From NCBI RefSeq assembly GCF_024721265.1, contig NZ_JAMXOC010000005.1:1-64000 (forward strand): a stretch of 64,000 nucleotides of DNA, given 5' to 3'. The DNA is from Ohessyouella blattaphilus. Its GTDB lineage: Bacteria > Bacillota > Clostridia > Lachnospirales > Lachnospiraceae. Within the stretch, counting starts at the first letter, position 1. Each line of letters begins with the position of its first letter. The position numbers and the translations under genes were made by a program. Positions 57,676 through 64,000 of the stretch are shown piece by piece. The notes beneath the pieces were generated by a model. That model did not search any database, was not told where the DNA came from, and worked only from the letters and a program-made list of their open reading frames with translations.

Positions 57676-58677
57676 ATCTTTTACCGACTCTCTTTTTATC
57701 AAATTTACTTCATGTCTGATATTCTTTTCAGCAAGCTCTTCTCCCCTAATCAGGCGAACGAGGCATTCAAATGCTGTCCTTGCCTTCTTCGAAACATCCT
57801 GATTCACAGTTGTAAGCCTTGGACGCACTAAAGTTGCGCTTATACAATTATCAAAGCCTGCAACTGATATCTGCTCCGGCACTTTAATACCTAAATCATG
57901 AAAGAAATTCATTGCTTCAATCGCTGTATAATCTGAAGTAAAAGCAACTGCCTTCGCTTCCAAAAACTGCGGAATCAGCTTCTCATAAAGATAAATCCTT
58001 TCCCTTTTATTAGTACTTCCCACAATAAATCTCGCTTTGCTACAATATCCACCTTCTTCTTCCATCGCCTTTTTAAAGCCAAGCCATCGATAATAATCAC
58101 TTGCTTCATCCGACTCCCCAAACATAACCGCCTTCTTGTAGCCACACTCCCTTAGATACTCGCCAATCTGATACCCGCCTGAATAGTCATCTACTCCGAC
58201 ATTTTGAAATGTATATTCTTTTGAAGCATAAGTATCTACCAATACCATCTTTTTATTCAGTTTTTTCCTTAGAATATCATGCTCTTTCTCGGAATATCCT
58301 AGTATAATAAGACCGTCCATATTCCAAGCTGAGGCAACTGATACCACATTATTATAATCTTCTCCACCGATTAGCATAATATAATAGCCCTTTTCCTCAG
58401 CCTCTCGGGCAATCGTTCCAATAAATTCCCCTACAAAAGAATCCATTGTGGCATGCATACCATGAATCCATGAGTACGTAACTATGCCTATAATTTTAGA
58501 AACATTTCCAGTTAAACTCATCGACGCCATGTTGGGGACATACCCTTGCTCATCAATAATCTTGGTAATTTTATCAATTGTCTTTTGCGACACTCTTTTT
58601 GTACGACCTTGAATCACATTCGACACGGTTGTGCGACTAACCCCTGCTATCTCTGCAATATCCTGTAAACGAATCAT
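57658..58677 (-). CDS. LacI-family transcriptional regulator
   Basis: A 339-residue regulator with the N-terminal helix-turn-helix and hinge (LQDIAEIAGVSRTTVSNVIQG, cited in part, residues 4-24; KRVSQKTIDKI) and a periplasmic-binding-protein-like sensor domain. It stands upstream of the ABC importer/GH13 operon on the same strand and is divergent from an AraC gene, so it probably represses one or both. Confidence 0.9.
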   Translation of the reverse strand: MIRLQDIAEIAGVSRTTVSNVIQGRTKRVSQKTIDKITKIIDEQGYVPNMASMSLTGNVSKIIGIVTYSWIHGMHATMDSFVGEFIGTIAREAEEKGYYIMLIGGEDYNNVVSVASAWNMDGLIILGYSEKEHDILRKKLNKKMVLVDTYASKEYTFQNVGVDDYSGGYQIGEYLRECGYKKAVMFGESDEASDYYRWLGFKKAMEEEGGYCSKARFIVGSTNKRERIYLYEKLIPQFLEAKAVAFTSDYTAIEAMNFFHDLGIKVPEQISVAGFDNCISATLVRPRLTTVNQDVSKKARTAFECLVRLIRGEELAEKNIRHEVNLIKRESVKDRKNTF

Positions 58678-58774
58678 AGCCTACCTTTCCTCTTTTTCAG
58701 ACAATTATAGCAGAATTTGCTTTTGCTTGCACCAAATAGTATACTAGTCGCAATAAAACTATGGGAGAACGTAT

Positions 58775-59638
58775 ATGAGCAAATATTTAGAAATCCCCGC
58801 ATTCGATCAAGACATTTCCTTTCGCACCTTTTTACACGATGGTATGGAAATCACCTACCCACATTTTCATAAAGAGATTGAAATAATATACATCCTTAAA
58901 GGGCGATTAAATATTGGGGTAAGAGATGAAATCATCGAGCTGCAAAAGGGCGAGGTATACTTTTTTGCCAGTGGTGAACCCCATTTCTTTCTCGCCTCTC
59001 CTGGGAGCGAGCGCTACGTATGGCAATTCGACTTAAAAATCTTTAACGAGACACTTCTAGGCAAAGATTTAGAAAGCCTTTTCGAGCTTTTTGAAAAGAG
59101 CGAACCCTGCAGTCGTAGCTGGTCCAAAGACTTTACTGAGAAGTTCATACATCTCCTAACGGAGGCCTACAACGCTCTAGAAGAGAAGAAAAAAGGATAT
59201 AACTACTATATCACTGGACTTCTCAATCAAGTAATCGGCCTAATGTATCAGCAGGTGCCGATAAGAGCTACCACAAAGAAGCAAAAAAAATCATATGAGA
59301 TGAAATACAAGGAAACCCTAGATCAGCTCAACATTATCTTTGATTTTGTTGAGAAGCACTATGATGAGCCGCTTACCTTAGACGAGGTCTCCGCTAAAAT
59401 TGGATTTAGCCCTCATTACTTCACACGTTTTTTCAAAAAAAATACCGGCCAAACCTTTATGCAATTCCTCACCGAATATCGAATCATACAATCTAAGTTT
59501 CTCTTAGCAAATGATAAACTACCCATGGTTGATGTAGCCGAAAGAGCGGGTTTTTCTAGTGTGAAAACCTTTCACCACGTTTTCAAAAAGCAAGTAGGCC
59601 TCTCACCTTTAAAATATAGTAAAAAAATGAAAGAATAA
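58775..59638 (+). CDS. AraC-family transcriptional regulator (cupin sensor)
   Basis: A 287-residue AraC-type regulator. The N-terminal cupin has ITYPHFHKEIEIIYILKGRL and LQKGEVYFFASGEPHFF. The C-terminal double HTH has LTLDEVSAKIGFSPHYFTRFF and MVDVAERAGFSSVKTFHHVF. GGGAGAA precedes the ATG. The operon of two oxidoreductases and an isomerase follows 135 bp later and carries a 21-bp-spaced direct repeat at its promoter, so this regulator is the probable activator. Confidence 0.9.
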   Translation: MSKYLEIPAFDQDISFRTFLHDGMEITYPHFHKEIEIIYILKGRLNIGVRDEIIELQKGEVYFFASGEPHFFLASPGSERYVWQFDLKIFNETLLGKDLESLFELFEKSEPCSRSWSKDFTEKFIHLLTEAYNALEEKKKGYNYYITGLLNQVIGLMYQQVPIRATTKKQKKSYEMKYKETLDQLNIIFDFVEKHYDEPLTLDEVSAKIGFSPHYFTRFFKKNTGQTFMQFLTEYRIIQSKFLLANDKLPMVDVAERAGFSSVKTFHHVFKKQVGLSPLKYSKKMKE

Positions 59639-59667
59639 AAGTAGATTCGTAATGAGTCTACTTTTAT
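59637..59667 (+). terminator. Terminator of the AraC-type gene
   Basis: AAAAGTAGA (59637-59645) and TCTACTTTT (59657-59665) pair around 11 nt, followed by ATTG. The stem begins at the stop codon. Confidence 0.75.
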
Positions 59668-59679
59668 TGTGTCAATATT

Positions 59680-59733
59680 CGGGAAGATTTGATGCTAAAA
59701 CGGGAAGATTTACTTTTATTCACAGGATATAAT
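59680..59733 (+). promoter_or_regulatory. Putative AraC-type direct-repeat site and -10 box
   Basis: CGGGAAGATTT occurs at 59680-59690 and again at 59701-59711, 21 bp (two helical turns) apart. The second copy covers the -35 position of a perfect TATAAT at 59728-59733. The promoter lacks a good -35, as expected for an activated promoter. The ATG at 59774 is 40 nt downstream. Confidence 0.65.
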
Positions 59734-59773
59734 GTGCTCATAACAAGGAAAATGCTTTTTAGGAGGAAATATA

Positions 59774-60856
59774 ATGACGTTAAAAATTGGGATAATAGGT
59801 TGTGGTGGGATTGCCAACGGAAAACATATGCCCGCCTTAAAAGAAGTAGCGGAAGCAAAACTGGTTTCATTTTGTGACACAATCCCTGAAAGGGCTCAAA
59901 AGGCAAAAGAAGAATTCGGAACGTCGGCTGCAACCGTATACACAGATTTCCGAGAAATGCTAAAGAAGGAAGATTTGGACTTGGTACATATATGTACCCC
60001 CAATGACTCCCATAGCCTAATCTCTGTATCGGCGATGGAAGCTGGCTGCCATGTTATGTGCGAAAAGCCCATGGCCAAAACCTCCATACAGGCTATGGAA
60101 ATGTTGGAAGCAAGCAAACGCACGGGCATGAAGTTAACCATCGGTTATCAAAATCGTTTTCGCACTGATTCACGTTATCTGCATCAAATATGTGAAGAGG
60201 ACGCCTTGGGAAACATCTATTTTGCAAAAGCTCATGCCATACGCCGCAGAGCCGTTCCTACATGGGGTGTATTTTTAGATGAAGAGGCGCAGGGCGGTGG
60301 TCCCCTTATTGATATTGGTACCCATGCCCTTGATTTAACTCTATGGATGATGAATAATTACAAACCCAAGTATGTCGTTGGCAACACGTACCACGAGCTG
60401 TCACAAACTCAAAATGCCGCCAATGCCTGGGGACCTTGGAAACCCGAGAAGTTTACTGTTGAAGACTCTGCTTTTGGCTATATCGTTATGGAAAATGGTG
60501 CCAGTATTTTCCTCGAATCTAGCTGGGCACTAAATAGCTTGGATACAAAAGAAGCCAAAACAACTCTTATGGGAACTAAAGGTGGTGCCGATATGAATAG
60601 CGGTCTCACTATAAACGGTGAAGATCACAGTCTTTTATATGAAAAGCAAATAGAACTTCAAGCTGGAGGTGTTGATTTCTATGATGAGGCAGGAGAGAAA
60701 CCCGAGGTATTAGAAGCCCAATCCTTTATCAATGCTATTCTAAATGACAGCGAGCCAATCGTAAAGCCAGAAGAGGCTTACATTGTAACTCGGATTTTAG
60801 AAGCTATCTATGAATCAGCAAAAACCGGAAAACCAGTATACATTGAACACGAATAA
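59774..60856 (+). CDS. Gfo/Idh/MocA-family oxidoreductase (first)
   Basis: A 360-residue NAD(P)-dependent sugar oxidoreductase. Rossmann motif IGIIGCGGIANGKHMPAL at the start, CTPNDSH near 78, CEKPMAKT near 97 with the catalytic Lys, and GGGPLIDIGTHALDLTLWMM near 175. It oxidises or epimerises a sugar or inositol-like substrate. AGGAGG precedes the ATG. It heads a three-gene operon with an isomerase and a second member of the same family. Confidence 0.9.
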   Translation: MTLKIGIIGCGGIANGKHMPALKEVAEAKLVSFCDTIPERAQKAKEEFGTSAATVYTDFREMLKKEDLDLVHICTPNDSHSLISVSAMEAGCHVMCEKPMAKTSIQAMEMLEASKRTGMKLTIGYQNRFRTDSRYLHQICEEDALGNIYFAKAHAIRRRAVPTWGVFLDEEAQGGGPLIDIGTHALDLTLWMMNNYKPKYVVGNTYHELSQTQNAANAWGPWKPEKFTVEDSAFGYIVMENGASIFLESSWALNSLDTKEAKTTLMGTKGGADMNSGLTINGEDHSLLYEKQIELQAGGVDFYDEAGEKPEVLEAQSFINAILNDSEPIVKPEEAYIVTRILEAIYESAKTGKPVYIEHE

Positions 60857-60869
60857 GGAGGATAGCACA

Positions 60870-61838
60870 ATGAAACTAGGCGTATTTACACCATTATTTA
60901 ACAACTTATCTTTTGAAGAAATGATAGACGAGGTTGCCAAAAGAGGATTAAACATGGTTGAAATCGGGACTGGTGGCTCTCCAGGGAGTGCCCATCTCGA
61001 TATCGATAAACTCTTGACCTCTGAAGATGCTAGAAGAGAGTATTTGGCAAAATTGACAGATAAAGGCTTAGAAATTTCTGCCTTAAGCTGCCACCATAAT
61101 CCGATTTCTCCGAATAAAAATATAGCCGACGAAGCAGACCAACTTCTTCGAAAAACCATCAAACTAGCAAGCCTTATGAATGTACCTGTGGTAAATGGTT
61201 TTTCTGGTGTTGCAGGTGGAAACTCTACTGACACACAAGTGAGCTGGCCTATCCTTCCATGGCCAACCGAATATACAGATAGCTACGAATATCAGTGGGA
61301 GAAAAAACTGATTCCCTACTGGAAAGACATCCATCAAGAAGCCGAAGCTGCTGGGGTTAATATCGGAATCGAACTACACGGTGGCTTCCTTGCACACACT
61401 CCCTATACCATGCTGCGCTTACGAGATGCAACAGGCTCTACGATTGGCTGTAACCTAGACCCAAGTCACTTATGGTGGCAGGGAATCGACCCTGTTGCCG
61501 CCATAAAAATCCTAGGTGAAGCAGGGGCCATACACCACTTTCACGCGAAAGACACATACCTAGATCAAGACAATATCAACCTTCATGGTCTAACAGATAT
61601 GCAACCATACAATAATGTGAAAACACGAGCGTGGACCTTCCGTTCTGTCGGATGCGGTCACGACTTAAAAATATGGTCAGATATTGTCTCTGCTCTTCGT
61701 ATTTACGGATATGACTATGTACTTAGCATTGAGCACGAAGACCCCATTATGTCCATTGATGAAGGCCTAAATCGAGCGATTACAAATCTTCGTTCTGTTA
61801 TGATTAACGATTTACCAACGGAAATGTGGTGGGCTTAA
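60870..61838 (+). CDS. sugar phosphate isomerase/epimerase (AP endonuclease 2-like TIM barrel)
   Basis: A 322-residue xylose isomerase-like TIM-barrel protein. It has LGVFTPLFNNLSFEEMIDEVAKRGL at the start (cited in part), a GIELHGGF strand, LDPSHLWWQG, HFHAKDTY, and SIEHEDP, with metal-binding Glu, His and Asp. The ATG at 60870 has AGGAGG 8 nt before it. Together with two Gfo/Idh enzymes it suggests oxidation-isomerisation of a sugar or inositol, perhaps through a keto intermediate. Confidence 0.88.
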   Translation: MKLGVFTPLFNNLSFEEMIDEVAKRGLNMVEIGTGGSPGSAHLDIDKLLTSEDARREYLAKLTDKGLEISALSCHHNPISPNKNIADEADQLLRKTIKLASLMNVPVVNGFSGVAGGNSTDTQVSWPILPWPTEYTDSYEYQWEKKLIPYWKDIHQEAEAAGVNIGIELHGGFLAHTPYTMLRLRDATGSTIGCNLDPSHLWWQGIDPVAAIKILGEAGAIHHFHAKDTYLDQDNINLHGLTDMQPYNNVKTRAWTFRSVGCGHDLKIWSDIVSALRIYGYDYVLSIEHEDPIMSIDEGLNRAITNLRSVMINDLPTEMWWA

Positions 61839-61839
61839 A

Positions 61840-62865
61840 ATGACTAAATTAAATCTAGCCGTAATTGGATACGGTGGCATGGGCTCTTACCACGTAAACA
61901 CAATTTTAGCCAATGAAAACGACTTGTTTGTGGTAGTTGGTATCTACGATATTGATACCAAAAGGCAAGCCCAGGCTGCCCAAGATGGTCTCTTTGTGTA
62001 CAAAAGTCTAGATAAGATGTTAAAAGATTCCCGTGTAGACGTCATCCTAATCGCCACCCCCAACGACTCCCACAAGGAACTGGCTATTAAAGGGATGGAA
62101 GCCGGAAAACATGTTGTTTGTGAAAAACCTGCTGTCATGAACCCTCAGGAGTTTAAAGAGGTTCAAAAAGTAATAGCATCTACCGGCAAAACCTTTATGG
62201 TACACCAGAACCGTCGCTGGGATCCCGACTTCCTAATTCTGAGGGAATTATATGAAACTAAAGAACTTGGCGAGATTTTTCAAATCGAGTCTCGGGTTCA
62301 CGGAGCGAATGGTATCCCTGGGGATTGGCGTCATGAAAAGAAACATGGAGGGGGAATGCTCTTAGACTGGGGCGTCCATCTCTTTGACCAGCTCCTCTGG
62401 ATGATTGATTCCCCTATCAAAAGCATCGAAACAGACCTTAGTTTTATTCTTGGAAATGAGGTCGACGACGGATTTATATCCTATGTCACTTTTAAAAATA
62501 ATATAAAGGTTCTTGTGGAAGTCGGTACGACAAACTATTGCAAATTAGACCGCTGGTACATCAAAGGTACCAACGGAACCGCAAAAATCTCAGACTGGGA
62601 TCTCCATGGCGAAATGGTGATTGCAAGAGAAACTCAAGGTCTTGTTCCCCCTGCACCTATAAAAGCCGGAGTAGGACTTACCAAGACCATGGCTCCTCCC
62701 TCCGAAGAAAGCACCATTAAAAAAGAACTTCCCTCCGGAAAAAAGATGAATCAAAGCTTCTATCAGAACTTCTATCATGTGGTGAATAGTAATGCTGAAC
62801 CTCTTGTCAAAAATGAAGAAGTATTACATGTTCTCACACTCATGGATGATATCTTAAAAAGATAA
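61840..62865 (+). CDS. Gfo/Idh/MocA-family oxidoreductase (second)
   Basis: A 341-residue NAD(P)-dependent oxidoreductase: AVIGYGGMGSYHVNTIL, ATPNDSHKELAIKGMEAGKH, CEKPAVMN with the catalytic Lys, and GGGMLLDWGVHLFDQLLWM. It starts one base after the isomerase stop, so the pair is tightly coupled. It has low identity with the first oxidoreductase, suggesting two different steps rather than a duplication. Confidence 0.9.
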   Translation: MTKLNLAVIGYGGMGSYHVNTILANENDLFVVVGIYDIDTKRQAQAAQDGLFVYKSLDKMLKDSRVDVILIATPNDSHKELAIKGMEAGKHVVCEKPAVMNPQEFKEVQKVIASTGKTFMVHQNRRWDPDFLILRELYETKELGEIFQIESRVHGANGIPGDWRHEKKHGGGMLLDWGVHLFDQLLWMIDSPIKSIETDLSFILGNEVDDGFISYVTFKNNIKVLVEVGTTNYCKLDRWYIKGTNGTAKISDWDLHGEMVIARETQGLVPPAPIKAGVGLTKTMAPPSEESTIKKELPSGKKMNQSFYQNFYHVVNSNAEPLVKNEEVLHVLTLMDDILKR

Positions 62866-62885
62866 ACAAATTTAAAGCCTTAGGT

Positions 62886-62913
62886 AACGATGAACTATTA
62901 TATTCATATCACA
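62886..62913 (+). repeat. 28-bp exact copy of the third toxin gene's start
   Basis: These 28 bases are identical to 52384-52411, covering the end of an antitoxin gene and the first codons of its toxin (MNYYIHIT). The flanks differ. It is the relic of another copy or of recombination, and contains no functional gene. Confidence 0.8.
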
Positions 62914-62918
62914 ACAAT

Positions 62919-62962
62919 AAATAGGGTCCGAATAACTCTCACGAGTTGTTCGGACCCTATTT
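62919..62962. terminator. Strong bidirectional terminator between the oxidoreductase operon and metG fragment
   Basis: Twenty-base arms (62919-62938 and 62943-62962, e.g. AATAGGGTCCGA / TCGGACCCTATT) with one G-U pair and a 4-nt loop. It serves two converging transcripts. Confidence 0.85.
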
Positions 62963-62975
62963 GTATTATTCTCTT

Positions 62976-63449
62976 CTAGTATAACTTCGCCCCTGCCGGG
63001 ATACTATCATCCACCAGCAGTAGGTTCAGCGCTTCTTTTCCATCGTATTCATGTACTGCGGAGATTAGCATGCCGCAAGAATCGATACCCATCATCGGTC
63101 TTGGTGGTAGGTTTACGATTGCGATCGCGGTTTTACCAACTAGTTCCTCAGGCTCGTAATATTCACGAATACCGCTTAAGATAGTTCGCTTCCTGTCGCT
63201 GCCATCATTTAAAGTGAACTTAAGAAGCTTTTTGCTTTTCGGTACCTCTTCGCAAGCTTCGATTTTTACAACCCGGAAGTCTGACTTAGAGAAGGTCTCA
63301 AAATCCACCATTTCTTCAAATAAAGGCTCGATTTTCACCTTCGAGAAATCAATCTTTACGGCAGGCTTATCTTCCTTCTTAGCACTATCGCTACCGCCAA
63401 GGCTCTTCATTGTGGGGAATGGAAGTTGACTTATTCCACCAAACACCAC
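62976..63449 (-). pseudogene. metG: 3' fragment of metG (tRNA-binding domain of methionyl-tRNA synthetase)
   Basis: Residues from about 18 match the C-terminal region of bacterial MetRS: FSKSDFRVVKIEACEEVPKS, LLKFTLNDG, TILSGIREYYEPEELVGK, and NLPPRPMMGIDSCGMLISA. This is the EMAP-II/Trbp111-type OB fold that grips tRNA. The catalytic domain is absent. The frame is open to a stop at 63504 but the residues before about 18 do not look like MetRS, and no ribosome site precedes any start. An integrase gene begins about 150 bp upstream. It is probably cut off by an integrated element, though a free-standing tRNA-binding protein is possible. Confidence 0.7.
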
Positions 63450-63602
63450 GAGAGCCCATATTGCTCTTTTTCTCAGGGATTGCTCCTCAAATGCCAGTCC
63501 ATATTAGTCCACCAAAATACATGAAATTGATGTCTTTTTGATGTCATTCTCGGATTTTGATATCAGGTATATTACCTGCTCACTACAAACCAGGACCCTT
63601 TC
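63450..63602. other. Junction between metG fragment and integrase gene
   Basis: A 150-bp gap that should hold the end of the integrated element. The octamer TTGATGTC and the related TTGATGTCA occur about 14 bp apart near 63529-63546, which could be integrase arm sites. No attachment core could be fixed without the other end. Confidence 0.35.
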
Positions 63603-64000
63603 CTAGAATATAGCTACCTTTTTTTCAAGTGAATTAATCACTTCCGTCTTCTTATCTTGTGTTACATCTGCATAAATGTCCATTGTTGTTGTAATATCCT
63701 TGTGACCCATAATGGCTTGAATAACTTTAACATTAGTTTCATTTTCACAAAACCTAGTGCAAAACGTATGCCGCATGTGATGGCACGAGAAATGAGGAAT
63801 TATTATGGGCTGGCGCTTCTGTTTTTTCGCTTCAACAATCTCTTCAGCATTATGCGCCTCGTAGATTCTCCGAATCGCCCTATTGATGGTTCCCGGATTG
63901 TGGACTCCCCCAAAACGATTGGCAAAAACAAAGCCACTCATTCCATCAATTACTGCCATATTGAATCCTCTCTCTTTTTGAGCCTCGTACTCATCTTGAA
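63603..64000 (-). CDS. tyrosine recombinase/integrase (C-terminal part, runs off the window)
   Basis: The catalytic domain of an ICE-type tyrosine recombinase. It has HHMRHTFCTRFCE (box with catalytic His and Arg), IMGHKDITTTMDIYAD with the conserved His and the nucleophile Tyr near the end, and the SGFVFANRFG segment. The frame stays open to position 64000 with no start, so the 5' end is outside. A shorter start at 63959 would remove part of the fold. The style is that of Tn916/Tn1549-like Lachnospiraceae integrases. It lies next to a cut metG gene. Confidence 0.85.
   Translation of the reverse strand, partial: QDEYEAQKERGFNMAVIDGMSGFVFANRFGGVHNPGTINRAIRRIYEAHNAEEIVEAKKQKRQPIIIPHFSCHHMRHTFCTRFCENETNVKVIQAIMGHKDITTTMDIYADVTQDKKTEVINSLEKKVAIF

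Noticed and set aside
1-64000. tRNA or rRNA genes
   Set aside because: No conserved rRNA stretches or tRNA-like cloverleaf with TTCRANY-type arms was noticed; the integrase lies beside metG coding sequence rather than a visible tRNA gene.

Overview
The window looks like a chromosome segment of a strictly anaerobic Clostridia member, most likely in or near Lachnospiraceae. The reasons are the moderate GC content, the AGGAGG-type ribosome binding sites, the many soluble iron-sulfur and flavin redox proteins, the DUF4143 ATPases, the Phd/RelE pairs, and the style of the IS66 and ICE-integrase genes. I saw no rRNA, tRNA or CRISPR array. The species call is inference.

Layout. (1) 1-300 is the first gene of an IS66-type element that runs off the left edge. 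(2) 581-1237 is rpe. (3) 1399-12514 is one long minus-strand operon. In transcription order it holds an LDH-fold malate dehydrogenase, hdrB, hdrC, hdrA, an mvhD/flxD-like gene, two iron-sulfur genes (flxC/flxB-like), an FAD/NAD/2Fe-2S gene (flxA-like), frdB, frdA, and the two class I fumarase subunits. Together these cover oxaloacetate to malate to fumarate to succinate, plus an NADH-oxidising Hdr-Flx module known for flavin-based electron bifurcation. I propose a soluble, bifurcating fumarate-reducing system. It is the most interesting content of the window. (4) 12515-20468 holds a nested-hairpin element, a DUF4143 ATPase, a thioesterase, an alpha-L-rhamnosidase/GPH transporter pair with a divergent AraC regulator, and an acetyltransferase. 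(5) 20499-21063 is a toxin-antitoxin pair.

(6) 21137-42059 is a large molybdenum locus. It holds radical SAM proteins including a TrsS-TrsM-like fusion, a C-GCAxxG-C-C protein, an SPFH/Arc-like pair, oxidoreductases, a molybdopterin aldehyde oxidoreductase, an NTP-transferase/ModE-like fusion and an AMP-dependent CoA ligase. A minus-strand cofactor and transport operon follows (MoeA-like, MoaC, MoaA, MOSC-Mog, ModABC, XdhC). Its gene set resembles the conserved Desulfovibrio DVU_1551-1559 neighbourhood. (7) 42215-44769 holds a racemase, an NmrA-type protein and a LysR regulator. (8) 44906-46838 holds a truncated ABC transporter, a decayed eutH, and an S component plus DUF4430 protein behind a cobalamin riboswitch. 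(9) 46894-52717 is an accessory stretch with DUF4143 ATPases (two whole, one relic), a KamA-type radical SAM enzyme, 33-bp tandem repeats and two toxin-antitoxin pairs.

(10) 52777-62865 is a sugar region: a GH13 glucosidase with an ABC importer and LacI regulator, then an AraC regulator followed by an operon of two Gfo/Idh/MocA oxidoreductases around a sugar isomerase. A 21-bp-spaced direct repeat in front of that operon fits an AraC site. (11) 62976-64000 is a 3' fragment of metG next to a tyrosine recombinase that runs off the right edge, probably one end of an integrated element.

Starts were chosen by Shine-Dalgarno placement, so several genes are given shorter than their longest open frame. 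Functions rest on motif reading and family knowledge, with no database search.
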